64,000 nt of DNA. Source: Candidatus Woesearchaeota archaeon B3_Woes (GTDB lineage Archaea > Nanobdellota > Nanobdellia > Woesearchaeales > B3-WOES). The stretch covers positions 332,323 through 396,322 of the forward strand of contig NJBG01000001.1 in assembly GCA_005222965.1 (NCBI GenBank). Reading direction: 5' to 3'. The position numbers and the translations under genes are program-made. Of this stretch, positions 7,964 through 17,386 are shown piece by piece; the stretch's first letter is position 1, and each line of letters opens with the position of its first letter. The notes under the pieces are model-generated. The model saw only the letters and a program-made list of their open reading frames with translations, made no database searches and was not told the origin of the DNA.

Positions 7964-10195
7964 TTATTCCTCTTTCTCAATTTTTTCAGTAAACCTGCAC
8001 TTAGGGTATTTATTACAACCCAAGAACGCACCATAAATAGATTTTCTAACAACTAATTGCCCTTCTTTACATTTAGGACATGGTTTCTCAACGTTTCCAT
8101 TTTCTATATCATCAATCTCTTTTAGTTGTTCTTTAGTATGATTTTCCATCTTTCCAGAACATTTTGAATTTATACATAATTCTTGCGGCCTTTTTCTTTT
8201 CTTAATAATCAAAACCTTTGGCAACCCGCAAGTTTCACAAATATTTTTAGTGGGTTTGATTAAAGCAGCAGGTAATGAAAATATTGTTTTGCAATCAGGA
8301 TATTTATCACAAGCTATAAAATGGCCAAATTTTCCTCTTCTAATAGATAAACTACCTTCTTTACAATTTGGACAGTTCCCAATATGAGTCATAACATTTA
8401 TCGTTTCCCTATTAGCTGCTAAAAGTTCTTCTCCAACCTCCTTCTCATCTTTCTTAAATTTCTTTATAATATCTGTAACAATCTTTTTTGCTTCTTCAAT
8501 AACTTCTTCTTTTGTTTTCTTAGACTCTCTTATCAAACTCATTTCCTCTTCAAAATGTCTTGTTAATTTTTCATTAACTAAAGTTTCGCAATGTTTTGCT
8601 AATGTTTCAGAAGTTCTTATTCCTAACTCAGTTGCTTCTATTGCCTTGCCATCAATATACCCCCTCTGAAATAAAGTATCTATAATCTGTGCTCTTGTAG
8701 ATTTGGTTCCTAAATTCCTTTTTTCTAATTCTTTGATAATTGAACTCTCAGTATATCTTTTAGGAGGCGTTGTTTCCTTGTCCCATTTTGTAATTTTGCT
8801 AATATCGATTTTATCTCCTTTCTTCATATCTGGAAGCTCTTCTTCCTTAAACATTGCATACTTTCCATATAAGATATGCCACCCTTGTTCAACTGTTGTT
8901 GTACCTTTTGTAATAAATATCTCTTCTTTAACATCAATTTTCGCCTTAATTGTCTGTCTAACTGCAGAATCTCCAAAAGTAGCTAAAAATCTTCTAACAA
9001 TTAAATCATATAATTTTAATTTTTCTTCTTCAGCTTTAGGAATTATCCCAGTAGGATAAATAGCAGGATGTGCAGGATCTGTTTTCTTACCATTGTTTGG
9101 CTTTAATGTTTTTTTCTTTAGTAAAAAATCAACACTTTCTTTATAATTTTTTGATTTTAAAAGTCCATTAAGTATTTTTTTATACTCAATCGATTCTGGT
9201 AATTGTTGTGAAGATGTTCTTGGATAAGAAATATTACCTCCAGTGTATAATTCTTGTGCAATTTCTAATGTTTTTTTAGGTGAAATCTTCAAACATTTAT
9301 GTGCTTCTATTTGTAAAGAAGTTAAATCAAATGGTGTAGGAGGTTCTTGATTAAATTTTTTTGTTTCTGTCTCTTTAATTTTAGCTTGTTTTTCGTCTTT
9401 AATTTTATTTAATATTTTTTCTGCGTCTTTTTTATCAAAAATTTTATCTTTTTCATGCCACGCTTCAATATTCTGCTGATTAACTTTTCCATTTAGAGAT
9501 AACATCCAATATGGGTCTGGAATAAATGCTTTGATTTCTTTTTCTTTATCTACTATCATCTTTAAAGAAGGACCTTGAACACGACCAGTTGACATTAATT
9601 TAAAACCGCCAGTAGTGCTTATTGCTTTTGTTAAAGCTTTAGATACGTTTACACCATAAAACCAATCAAGAAAATGTCTTGTTACACCAGCATTTGCCTG
9701 GCCCCAATCTAAAGTTGATTGTGCATTTTCATAAGACTTAACTAATTCATCTTTAGTTAATGTAGAGAATTTCATTCTCTTTGCATCATTCTTTTTACAG
9801 ATAAACTTAACAATATTTAATCCAATTACCTCTCCTTCAATATCATAATCAGTTGCAACAGTAAAAGTATCTGCTTTTTTTGCTAATCTTTTCAAAACAG
9901 TTGTATATTTTTTACTAAATGCGCTGCCTTTATTTATATCATAAGTAGGAACCCATTCAATATCAAAAATTGGTAATGGTGCTCTTTTTTCTTTTTGTTT
10001 TAATCCATATAAATGACCAACAGCACACCCAACAATAATATCTTTGTCTCCATGAGTGATTTCATAAGATACAACTTTATTTGTTGTGTTTTTTATTGGT
10101 TTGCCATCTGCTAAAGCTTCTGCTATTTTATTCGCTGCATTCGGCTTTTCACATATGATTAGTTCTACCATTTTCTGACATAGATTCAAAATCAT
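7964..10195 (-). CDS. topA: DNA topoisomerase I (type IA)
   Basis: Relaxes negatively supercoiled DNA by transient single-strand cleavage. 743 residues: Toprim domain (about 10-150, with E16 and the DYDIEGE triad D116/D118/E120), then the TOPRIM-associated domains with the active-site Tyr324 in NISYPRTSSQ. The C terminus carries three Cys4-type zinc ribbons (CPNCKEG, CETCGLP, CPKCKEG). The start is uncertain: ATG 10195 is used, but ATG 10171 (MVELIICEKPNA) fits the family's usual N terminus better. The TATA in the shared intergenic region with 10254 is compatible with the longer form. It ends four bases from the convergent regulator gene. Confidence 0.95.
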   Translation of the reverse strand: MILNLCQKMVELIICEKPNAANKIAEALADGKPIKNTTNKVVSYEITHGDKDIIVGCAVGHLYGLKQKEKRAPLPIFDIEWVPTYDINKGSAFSKKYTTVLKRLAKKADTFTVATDYDIEGEVIGLNIVKFICKKNDAKRMKFSTLTKDELVKSYENAQSTLDWGQANAGVTRHFLDWFYGVNVSKALTKAISTTGGFKLMSTGRVQGPSLKMIVDKEKEIKAFIPDPYWMLSLNGKVNQQNIEAWHEKDKIFDKKDAEKILNKIKDEKQAKIKETETKKFNQEPPTPFDLTSLQIEAHKCLKISPKKTLEIAQELYTGGNISYPRTSSQQLPESIEYKKILNGLLKSKNYKESVDFLLKKKTLKPNNGKKTDPAHPAIYPTGIIPKAEEEKLKLYDLIVRRFLATFGDSAVRQTIKAKIDVKEEIFITKGTTTVEQGWHILYGKYAMFKEEELPDMKKGDKIDISKITKWDKETTPPKRYTESSIIKELEKRNLGTKSTRAQIIDTLFQRGYIDGKAIEATELGIRTSETLAKHCETLVNEKLTRHFEEEMSLIRESKKTKEEVIEEAKKIVTDIIKKFKKDEKEVGEELLAANRETINVMTHIGNCPNCKEGSLSIRRGKFGHFIACDKYPDCKTIFSLPAALIKPTKNICETCGLPKVLIIKKRKRPQELCINSKCSGKMENHTKEQLKEIDDIENGNVEKPCPKCKEGQLVVRKSIYGAFLGCNKYPKCRFTEKIEKEE

Positions 10196-10253
10196 TTAAA
10201 AAGGCTTTGATTTTGGTATATTTTATATATCTCTTATAATTTTTTCAACTAAA

Positions 10254-10850
10254 ATGAGGATACTGACTTTTATTGATTCACACGGGAGTGTAACTGCTCT
10301 AAAAAAAATAAAACAAAAAGCAAAACACGCAGATATTATAGTTTGTGGAGGAGATTTCACTATATTTGAGCAGGATATAAAACACATTTTACTAGAATTT
10401 AACAAACTAAAAAAAGATTTCTTAATTATTCATGGAAATCATGAAAGTGAAAATATAGTAAGACATTTATGTAATATACATAAAAATTTATTCTACTTGC
10501 ATAATAAACACTTTATCAAAGATGATGTTTTGTTTATAGGTTGGGGTGGTGGTGGATTTAGCTTTAAGGACAAAGAATTTGAAATAGAAAGTAAAAAATT
10601 CAAGAAATTGATCAAAAAACATAAAGATAAAGCTGTTGTTTTGGTTGTACACGCTCCACCTTATAAAACAAAACTTGATAGAATAGACCATGGTCACTAT
10701 GGTAATAAATCTTTCAGAGATTTTATCAAAGAAAATAAAATTGATTTGGTTTTATGCGGTCATTTCCACGAAAACAACAATAAAAAAGATAAAATAAAGG
10801 TTTCAACTATTATTAATCCTGGCCCTTATGGAAGATTAATCAATCTTTAG
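10254..10850 (+). CDS. Calcineurin-like metallophosphoesterase
   Basis: 198 residues with the full set of two-metal phosphoesterase motifs: D8-x-H10, GGDFT (D34), GNHES (N62, H63), VVHAPP and GHFHE near the C terminus. This matches the YfcE/MJ0936-like class of small archaeal phosphodiesterases. The substrate cannot be read from the sequence. It is divergent from topA and overlaps the convergent taw1 by 11 bases. Confidence 0.88.
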   Translation: MRILTFIDSHGSVTALKKIKQKAKHADIIVCGGDFTIFEQDIKHILLEFNKLKKDFLIIHGNHESENIVRHLCNIHKNLFYLHNKHFIKDDVLFIGWGGGGFSFKDKEFEIESKKFKKLIKKHKDKAVVLVVHAPPYKTKLDRIDHGHYGNKSFRDFIKENKIDLVLCGHFHENNNKKDKIKVSTIINPGPYGRLINL

Positions 10851-11757
10851 AAAGCAAAACAACTCTTGATTCTTTTTTTTCATCAATAATTTTATAACCA
10901 GTTAATTTAGCTAATTTTTGTGCAAATTTCTTAACTTCATTATGATAAGGCATATTTTGAATTTCTAATCTTTCCCGACTATAACCCACCCACATATAAG
11001 ATTTGCATTCAATTTTCTTTGGTTTATATTTCTTAATCAATAAAGCATATTCCTCAACCTTATCCATATTAATGTCTTTTGTTAATGTCAATCTAAATAT
11101 GTTCCTCTTAAATTTGCTAACTAATTCTAAACTTTGAAGTATTTTTTTCCAACCATCCTTTATCAAAGGATTACAAACCCTAACATAAGTTTCTTCATCT
11201 GGTGCAGGCAAGGTAATATAAACTTGTGTTGGTTGTGCTTTTTTCTCTATTAATTTCTTTAACATACTAGGATTAGTACCGTTTGTAACTAAAAAAGAAT
11301 TTATCTTTCTTTTTTTAAGCTCTAAAATAAGCTCAGGAAGTTTTGGGTACATTGTTGGTTCACCTGAAAGAGAAATAGCAAACTGTTGGGGTTTGTTGGT
11401 TTCTTTTAATTTCTTTTTATCTACTTTTTTATATCCGTGATAACCCTCTAAACTAGCAATAAATTCTTTAATACATCCATCTACTATAAATTTAGGATCG
11501 TCAACTTTCCCGCTCCATCTTGGGTTTGTAAAATCAATATCACGCCAGCACCAAACACACCTATGAGTGCATGTATTCAGAGCAGGCGTCATCTGTACAC
11601 ACAAATGGCATTTTGTATCATAAAATTTTTCTTTATAACAAACATCTTCTCCTCTTAATGATTTTCTAGTCCAACCACAAACTTTAACAGCAGAATGATT
11701 ACCAACTAACCTATATCCTTGTTTTTTCAAATCCTTCTTCTTTATATCAGATGACAT
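10840..11757 (-). CDS. taw1: tRNA 4-demethylwyosine synthase (Taw1/TYW1)
   Basis: Radical-SAM enzyme that builds the tricyclic imidazopurine base at G37 of tRNA-Phe from m1G and pyruvate. 305 residues. The radical-SAM cluster motif is C63-x3-C67-x2-C70 (CTHRCVWC). A second set of Cys (C27, C40, C53) matches the additional iron-sulfur cluster of archaeal Taw1. FAISLSGEPTMYPKLPEL is the typical SGEPT region. It is a single gene, convergent with the phosphoesterase. Trm5 and later wyosine enzymes are not in the window. Confidence 0.93.
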   Translation of the reverse strand: MSSDIKKKDLKKQGYRLVGNHSAVKVCGWTRKSLRGEDVCYKEKFYDTKCHLCVQMTPALNTCTHRCVWCWRDIDFTNPRWSGKVDDPKFIVDGCIKEFIASLEGYHGYKKVDKKKLKETNKPQQFAISLSGEPTMYPKLPELILELKKRKINSFLVTNGTNPSMLKKLIEKKAQPTQVYITLPAPDEETYVRVCNPLIKDGWKKILQSLELVSKFKRNIFRLTLTKDINMDKVEEYALLIKKYKPKKIECKSYMWVGYSRERLEIQNMPYHNEVKKFAQKLAKLTGYKIIDEKKESRVVLLSKD

Positions 11758-11806
11758 TTTAGGTAAAACACAAACTTATTAAACCTTAAATATCTTTTTA
11801 TTATTT

Positions 11807-12298
11807 ATGGAAGTGAAAGAAGTTATTAAAAAATTAGAAGAAAGTTCTAAGTTTAAAAAAGATAAAAAAAGTTATCTTGCTCATTTATTTAAAATGGTTG
11901 ATGACTTAAACAAAGGTGATTGGCAGATTGGTTATTATAATGATGATAATACAATAACTACTTATGTTATTGAAGATGATAAAATCAATGTAATACCTTC
12001 ACAAGAAGTTTTTCAAAAAACACAGAAGAAAGTAAAAAAACTGAATATGAACAAGGTTAAGATGGATATTGATAAAGCATTAGATATCTCTAAAGAATTT
12101 CAACAAAAGAAATTTTCTACAGATCCTCCATTAAAAATAATGGTGATATTACAAAATATAGCTAATAACACTATCTACAATGTGACCTATATAACAAGAT
12201 CTTTTAAAACTCTTAACATAAAAATAGACGCTGTTAATGGCAAAATTATAAACCATGAACTAACAAACATGTTACAATTCCAGGGAAAAGCATCTTAG
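11807..12298 (+). CDS. Hypothetical protein with PepSY-like C-terminal half
   Basis: 163 residues, soluble, no signal peptide. The N-terminal helix is Lys-rich. The C-terminal part (LNIKIDAVNGKIINHEL) has the strand-turn pattern of PepSY-like domains, where a beta hairpin ends in D-x-x-x-G-x-I/V. Similar short PepSY-like proteins occur in many archaea without assigned function. It is a single leaderless gene; the start is at the ATG directly after an AT-rich promoter. Confidence 0.6.
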   Translation: MEVKEVIKKLEESSKFKKDKKSYLAHLFKMVDDLNKGDWQIGYYNDDNTITTYVIEDDKINVIPSQEVFQKTQKKVKKLNMNKVKMDIDKALDISKEFQQKKFSTDPPLKIMVILQNIANNTIYNVTYITRSFKTLNIKIDAVNGKIINHELTNMLQFQGKAS

Positions 12299-12446
12299 TT
12301 CTCATTTTGCCATTGCAACAAACATGGCTTATTCTAAATATATATCTTAAAGTTGTTTTTTGAAAACTATATTTTCCAGTTTAGTTTTATTTATATACTA
12401 GTTCTTTCTATATAAAATTGGGTTCTGGGAAAAGAGGTGAAGAGAT

Positions 12447-12557
12447 TTGAAGAAAGATGACGTTAAACCAATCAGTTATAATACAATAAGAAAAAACAAG
12501 ACACTTGGCTCTTTTTTTGGAACACATGAAGAAGACGAAGAAGAATCAAAACAATAA
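12447..12557 (+). CDS. Possible 36-residue protein with acidic tail, TTG start
   Basis: A 36-codon frame starts at TTG 12447, after AGAGGTGA at a workable distance, and stops 14 bases before dut. The sequence starts MKKDDVKPISYNTIRKN and ends in an acidic run (EEDEEES). Two TATA-like boxes (about 12388-12402 and 12408-12418) precede it. No homologue was recognised. The ribosome site and position make it plausible, and dut may be cotranscribed with it. Confidence 0.45.
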   Translation: MKKDDVKPISYNTIRKNKTLGSFFGTHEEDEEESKQ

Positions 12558-12571
12558 ATTAGTTCTTTAAA

Positions 12572-12994
12572 ATGGAAGTAAAAATTCAAAAAATAGAAGA
12601 TGTAAATTTACCCCATTATGCTAATGAACATGATGCTGGATTAGATATCTATTCTGCTGAAGATTTAATACTAAAAAAAGGCGAAAAAAGGGTTGTTAAA
12701 AGTGGTGTTAAAATGGCCATTCCAGAAGGTTTTGTTGGATTGATATGGGATAAAAGCGGATTAGCAGCCAAAAAAGGTATTCATGTTATGGCGGGTGTAA
12801 TCGATTCAGGATATAGAGGAGAAATAGGTGTTGTATTAAAAAATTTAGGGGAAGAAGATTTCCATGTTGAAAAAAATATGAAGATTGCCCAAATGCTTAT
12901 ACAACCGATTATAACTGCTAAGATTATTGAATCCGATTCCTTGGAAGATTCTGAGCGAGGAGAAGGTGGATTTGGTAGTTCTGGTTTAAAGTAA
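12572..12994 (+). CDS. dut: dUTP diphosphatase (trimeric dUTPase)
   Basis: Hydrolyses dUTP to dUMP, limiting uracil in DNA and feeding thymidylate synthase. 140 residues with all five trimeric dUTPase motifs: HDAGLDIYSA, DKSGLAAKKG (usually RSGLA; Lys here), GVIDSGYRGEIGVVL, KIAQMLIQP and the C-terminal RGEGGFGSSG. It overlaps the convergent tmk by nine bases, so both enzymes of dTTP supply lie tail to tail. Confidence 0.95.
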   Translation: MEVKIQKIEDVNLPHYANEHDAGLDIYSAEDLILKKGEKRVVKSGVKMAIPEGFVGLIWDKSGLAAKKGIHVMAGVIDSGYRGEIGVVLKNLGEEDFHVEKNMKIAQMLIQPIITAKIIESDSLEDSERGEGGFGSSGLK

Positions 12995-13660
12995 ATCTTT
13001 TGCTTTATCCCAAAGAAGTTTTTGAATTTCTTCAATTGTTTTTAATTTATTATCTGGAGCACATTCTATAACTATCCAATTATATTTTTCTATTAAAGTT
13101 CTATATGTTTTTGTTGCATCTTTTAGATGTTCTAGATCTTCTTCATGCAAATCTCTTTTACTGCCATTAACATAATCTCTATGGCCTTTTTTATCTACTA
13201 ATTTTTGACCTATTTCAGGAGGCACATATAAAATAATATTTGCTGTTGGTTTTGGAATTTTAAAAATATTAAACTCTAAATCTTCAAGCCATTCTAAAAA
13301 TGTATCTCTTTCTTCTTTATCTTCTATTTTTCCTCCTTGGTGAGCCATACTTGATGCAACATATCTATTTGCAATTACTATCTTGCCTTGTTTAAGCCAT
13401 TCCTTTATTTTCATAGAAGCAACATACCTATCACATGCATAAAAAATAGAAGGCACATAAGGTCCTGTCTCTTTTGCTGAACCAAACTTACCATTTAAAT
13501 ATTCTTCAATTAAAAAAGCACTTTTTTCTCCGTATCTTGGGAAGTCAATGATCTCTACATCATAATTTTCTTTTTTAAGTTTTTCAACAAGAAGTTTTGT
13601 CTGAGTGGCTTTGCCACTTCCATCTGTTCCATCAACAACAATTAGCTTGCCTGAACTCAT
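12986..13660 (-). CDS. tmk: Thymidylate kinase
   Basis: Phosphorylates dTMP to dTDP. 224 residues: P-loop GTDGSGKAT, DFPRYG, the DR motif in ACDRYVAS, and a lid region. ATG 13660 (MSSGKLIVVDG) is preferred to the upstream ATG at 13684, because a GGTATATAAACT box (13685-13697) would place transcription start a few bases before 13660 and inside the longer reading. It pairs functionally with dut and the thyA operon. Confidence 0.93.
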   Translation of the reverse strand: MSSGKLIVVDGTDGSGKATQTKLLVEKLKKENYDVEIIDFPRYGEKSAFLIEEYLNGKFGSAKETGPYVPSIFYACDRYVASMKIKEWLKQGKIVIANRYVASSMAHQGGKIEDKEERDTFLEWLEDLEFNIFKIPKPTANIILYVPPEIGQKLVDKKGHRDYVNGSKRDLHEEDLEHLKDATKTYRTLIEKYNWIVIECAPDNKLKTIEEIQKLLWDKAKDLL

Positions 13661-13778
13661 TTTATAATATCTTAAGAAAATCAATAGTTTATATACCTTT
13701 TGATATGATAAAATTATTTAAGGTTTACTAAAAAATGATTACAATAACTTTTTATATAAGTTAATATTTTATTAAAAA

Positions 13779-14441
13779 ATGGATAAAGAGTTACTTGAAA
13801 AAAAGACAAACTTGCTTCTTGGAATTTTTATAGCAGCACTAATAGCAGCAAATCTTTTAGGAAGCAAAGTTACAACAATTTTTGGTATTGTAACTTCTGT
13901 TGGAATTTTTGCCTATCCAATTACATTCTTAATAACTGATATTATCGAAGAGGTGAGAGGTAAAAAAGTTACTAAATCGTTTATCCATGCAGGATTATTT
14001 GCATTAATTTTAACATTAATACTTGTAGCAATTGGTATTGTTATGCCTCCTGCTTCATTTTATCAAAGTAATGAAGCTTATAAAACTATATTCCAAAATT
14101 CAATGAGAGTTATAATAGCAAGCATAACTGCCTTCCTAATCAGCCAATATCATGATATATGGGCCTTTAATTTTTTGAAAAAGAAGACAAAAAAGAAACA
14201 CTTATGGTTAAGAAATAATTTATCTACAAGTGTATCTCAGTTAATAGACACAACAATTTTTATCTTTATAGCGTTCTATGCTACAACACCACAATACACA
14301 GTAATAAGGATGATTCAAATGATAATTCCTTATTGGACACTAAAGGTCTTATTTGCTGTTGTTGATACTCCTCTTGTTTACCTTGGAGTTAAATGGATCA
14401 GGTCTGATAAAAGAAAAAGCCTCACCAACAGTAAAAATTGA
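13779..14441 (+). CDS. Queuosine/archaeosine precursor transporter, VUT (YhhQ) family
   Basis: 220 residues with about six membrane segments. The family signature regions are present: NLLGSKVTTIFG in helix 1, AYPITFLITDIIEEVRGKK after helix 2, and STSVSQLIDTTIFIF. Bacterial members import preQ0/preQ1 for queuosine; in an archaeon the likely cargo is a 7-deazaguanine precursor of archaeosine. It is leaderless (TATA 13751-13758, 28 bases before ATG). Its last 93 bases overlap the end of convergent folC. Confidence 0.85.
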   Translation: MDKELLEKKTNLLLGIFIAALIAANLLGSKVTTIFGIVTSVGIFAYPITFLITDIIEEVRGKKVTKSFIHAGLFALILTLILVAIGIVMPPASFYQSNEAYKTIFQNSMRVIIASITAFLISQYHDIWAFNFLKKKTKKKHLWLRNNLSTSVSQLIDTTIFIFIAFYATTPQYTVIRMIQMIIPYWTLKVLFAVVDTPLVYLGVKWIRSDKRKSLTNSKN

Positions 14442-15566
14442 TCCAGTCAAAACAATAAGATCTTCTTTACTTGCTTTTATTTTGGCATATTCTAAAGCAT
14501 CTCTAATATCATCAATTATGTCTACCTCTTTTCCTATAAAATCAGCAATTTCTCCAGGATCAGCAGCTCTTGTTACATGTGGTTTTGTTATTATTATTTC
14601 TTTTGCAATAGGTTCTAAATTTTTACAAATACCTTTAATATCTTTATCTTTCATTATTCCTACAATAAAATAAATATTTTTGTAATTTAATTTCTTTATC
14701 TCTCTAGCAAGAGTTTTTGCCCCACAAGGATTATGTGCACAATCAAAAAGAATATTTCCATTTACAAATTCAAATCTCCCTGGCCATTTAGCATTCATCA
14801 ACCCATCAACAACAGATTTGTTACTTATTTTATATCCTTTCTCTCTCAAAACATCAACAACACCTAATGCAAGTGAAGCATTTTGATGCTGAAAATTTCC
14901 TTTAAGTGAAATTTTAAGTTTTTTGGGTTTTACAAGATGAAGTTTACACTTTTCTAATTTGCACGTTTTTTTTAATACATTTAACCCTTTACAATCGCTC
15001 AAAGTAACTAAAGGAATGTTTTGTTTTACTATGCCTGATTTCTCAAATGCGATCTTTTCTAATGTATCTCCCAAATGTTCTGTGTGTTCTAGTCCTATAT
15101 TTGTTATAACGGAAACTTCAGGAGTTATAACATTTGTTGCATCAAGACGCCCCCCTAAACCAACCTCTACAAGAACAATATCGACCTTTTTCTTTTTAAA
15201 ATAAAGAAAAGCCAAAGCAGTAACAACTTCAAAAAAAGTGTGATCTTTAACAAAGGGTTTTATTTTTGACAATAAAGATGATATCTCTTTTCTCTCTATT
15301 TTTTTCCCATTTATTTTTATTCTCTCTCTAAAACTAACAAGATGGGGGCTTGTGTAAACACCAACTTTATATCCTTCTTTTTCAAGAATTGATGAAAGAA
15401 AAGAACAAACAGAGCCTTTCCCATTTGTTCCTGCTACATGTATTGACTTAAAATCATTTTGAGGGTTTCCAAGATGGTCCATTAGATCTCTTATATTTTT
15501 TAAACCCAACTTCATACCAAAAAACTTTCTATTAAAAAGATATTTTAAGGATTTTTCATAATTCAT
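14349..15566 (-). CDS. folC: Folylpolyglutamate / dihydrofolate synthase
   Basis: Mur-ligase-fold ATP-dependent enzyme that adds glutamate to (dihydro)pterin cofactors. 405 residues with HVAGTNGKGSVCSFL (P-loop), TSPHLVSFRERI, SVITNIGLEHTEHLG and LFDCAHNP. The family core ends near LTGSIFTVGEAF; about 18 further residues run into the overlap with the transporter gene. ATG 15566 lies one base after the glyA stop, so translation is coupled; the longer reading from 15599 starts inside glyA and is unlikely. Last gene of thyA-folA-glyA-folC. Confidence 0.93.
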   Translation of the reverse strand: MNYEKSLKYLFNRKFFGMKLGLKNIRDLMDHLGNPQNDFKSIHVAGTNGKGSVCSFLSSILEKEGYKVGVYTSPHLVSFRERIKINGKKIERKEISSLLSKIKPFVKDHTFFEVVTALAFLYFKKKKVDIVLVEVGLGGRLDATNVITPEVSVITNIGLEHTEHLGDTLEKIAFEKSGIVKQNIPLVTLSDCKGLNVLKKTCKLEKCKLHLVKPKKLKISLKGNFQHQNASLALGVVDVLREKGYKISNKSVVDGLMNAKWPGRFEFVNGNILFDCAHNPCGAKTLAREIKKLNYKNIYFIVGIMKDKDIKGICKNLEPIAKEIIITKPHVTRAADPGEIADFIGKEVDIIDDIRDALEYAKIKASKEDLIVLTGSIFTVGEAFSFIRPDPFNSKVNKRSINNSK

Positions 15567-15567
15567 A

Positions 15568-16869
15568 TTAATAGAACTTGAAATTATTACAAAGTTCAAG
15601 AACTTTCTGTTTTGTTCTAACTCTTAATTCACTATCTGAAAGATTATTGATAATATCTGCCATATATTTACCAACTTCTTCCATCTCTCCTTCTTTCATC
15701 CCCCTTGTAGTCAAGATAGGAGTTCCAAGTCTAATTCCAGATGGTTTAAAAGGAGTAGAAGGATCAAAAGGAATTGTATTTGCATTTGTTATAATTCCTG
15801 CTTCTTCCAAAGCAATTGCTGCTTCTTTTCCCAAACCAGGTTTGCCAACAGATTTTGTTTTAATTAAATCTATTAAAATTAAATGATTATCTGTTCCGTT
15901 TGAAACAATCTTAATTCCTTCTGACATCAATTTTTCAGCCAAAGCCTTAGCATTTTTTACAATTTGTTTAGAATACTCTTTAAATTCTGGTTTCATTGCC
16001 TCTCCAAAAGCAACAGCCTTTGCTGCAATAGTATGTTCATGAGGTCCTCCTTGTAATCCTGGAAATACTGCTTTATCTATTTTCAAAGCCATATTTTTTG
16101 CCCTTATAGCTTCTTTTTCATCCATTCCTTCTGTATTTACTAACTCATCTTCTTTTTTACATAAGATTAAAGCGCTTCTTGGACCTCTCAGAGTTTTATG
16201 TGTTGTTGTTGTAATAATATCTGTAAAAGGTAAGGGAGAAGGGTGTACTCCACCAGCAATCAATCCAGCAATATGAGCTATATCAGCCATACTATAAGCA
16301 TTAATAGATCTTGCTATATCATGAAATTCCTTAAAATCAATTATTCTTGGATAGGCAGTATACCCACTTATTATTAATTTCGGTTTTTCTGCTTCTGCTA
16401 TTTTCCTAATTTTATCCATATCAAGCATTTCTGTCTCTTTATCAACACCATATTCTACAAAATTGTAATATTTCCCAGAAAAATTTACTTTAGAGCCATG
16501 AGTTAGATGGCCACCATGACTTAAATTCATTCCAAGGATCTTATCGTTTAATTGTAATAAAGCAAAGTAAACAGCCATATTTGCAGGGCTTCCTGAATTT
16601 GGCTGAACATTTGCATGTTCTGCATTAAATAATTTTTTTGCTCTTTCGATTGCTAAAGTTTCATTATCGTCTATAAATCTATTGCCTTGATAATATCTTT
16701 TTTTAGGATATCCTTCTGCATACTTATTCATCATAATAGAACCAGATGCTTCTAATACTGCCTTACTACAATAATTTTCAGAAGGAATCATATTTAACTC
16801 ATTTTTCTGTCTCTCAAGTTCGTTTTGAATTATTTGGTATACTTCATTATCTTCTTTTTCTAATTCCAT
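15568..16869 (-). CDS. glyA: Serine hydroxymethyltransferase
   Basis: PLP enzyme that converts serine and tetrahydrofolate to glycine and methylene-tetrahydrofolate, the carbon donor for ThyA. 433 residues, full length for bacterial-type SHMT. The PLP Lys is K225 in TTTTHKTLRGPR; IPSENYCS, QPNSGSPAN and the GGPHEH loop are intact. The sequence resembles bacterial tetrahydrofolate-dependent enzymes more than methanogen ones. Third gene in the folate/thymidylate operon, one base after folA. Confidence 0.96.
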   Translation of the reverse strand: MELEKEDNEVYQIIQNELERQKNELNMIPSENYCSKAVLEASGSIMMNKYAEGYPKKRYYQGNRFIDDNETLAIERAKKLFNAEHANVQPNSGSPANMAVYFALLQLNDKILGMNLSHGGHLTHGSKVNFSGKYYNFVEYGVDKETEMLDMDKIRKIAEAEKPKLIISGYTAYPRIIDFKEFHDIARSINAYSMADIAHIAGLIAGGVHPSPLPFTDIITTTTHKTLRGPRSALILCKKEDELVNTEGMDEKEAIRAKNMALKIDKAVFPGLQGGPHEHTIAAKAVAFGEAMKPEFKEYSKQIVKNAKALAEKLMSEGIKIVSNGTDNHLILIDLIKTKSVGKPGLGKEAAIALEEAGIITNANTIPFDPSTPFKPSGIRLGTPILTTRGMKEGEMEEVGKYMADIINNLSDSELRVRTKQKVLELCNNFKFY

Positions 16870-16870
16870 T

Positions 16871-17386
16871 TTATTTTTTCCTCTTATATGTTAAAAAAGA
16901 AAATCTTACTTCTTCATTATTGTTGGTATCTTTTCCCTCGTGATTTTCTTTTTTTACCAATTTCCATTCATCAAAATTTACTTCTGGGAAAAAAACATCT
17001 CCATCATAATCTTTATGAACTCTTGTTAGCTCAAATGTATCAGCTATTTCTAAACCAAGTCTATAAATTGTAGCTCCTCCTGTTATGAATGCTTTTTCAT
17101 AACCTTTTTTCTTGCAGTATTCTATTGCTTCATTAAAATCATGCATTACTGTAACTCCTTCTGGTTTGTATTCTTTATCAAAAGTTAAAACAATATTTTC
17201 TCGACCAGGCAATGGCTTTGCATTATCTGGTAAAGATTCATAAGTTTTATCTCCCATTATACAGGGAAATCCCATTGTCAAATCCTTAAAATGTTGAAAA
17301 TCTTCTTTAATACGCCAAGGAATATCATTATTTTTTCCAATTGTATTATTTTGCGCTACAGCCACGATTATAATAATTTCAGTCAT
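16871..17386 (-). CDS. folA: Dihydrofolate reductase
   Basis: Regenerates tetrahydrofolate from the dihydrofolate that ThyA produces. 171 residues with the expected motifs: AVAQNNTIGKNNDIPWRIKED (catalytic acidic residue in the helix after PW), MGDKTYESLP, LPGRENIVLT and the NADPH-binding GGATIYR. Its ATG overlaps the thyA stop by four bases. Presence of thyA plus folA is a bacterial-like trait in archaea and supports acquisition by transfer. Confidence 0.95.
   Translation of the reverse strand: MTEIIIIVAVAQNNTIGKNNDIPWRIKEDFQHFKDLTMGFPCIMGDKTYESLPDNAKPLPGRENIVLTFDKEYKPEGVTVMHDFNEAIEYCKKKGYEKAFITGGATIYRLGLEIADTFELTRVHKDYDGDVFFPEVNFDEWKLVKKENHEGKDTNNNEEVRFSFLTYKRKK

Noticed and set aside
14353-14673. 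106-codon plus-strand frame across the folC end
   Set aside because: It is antisense to conserved folC motifs and has no start signals.
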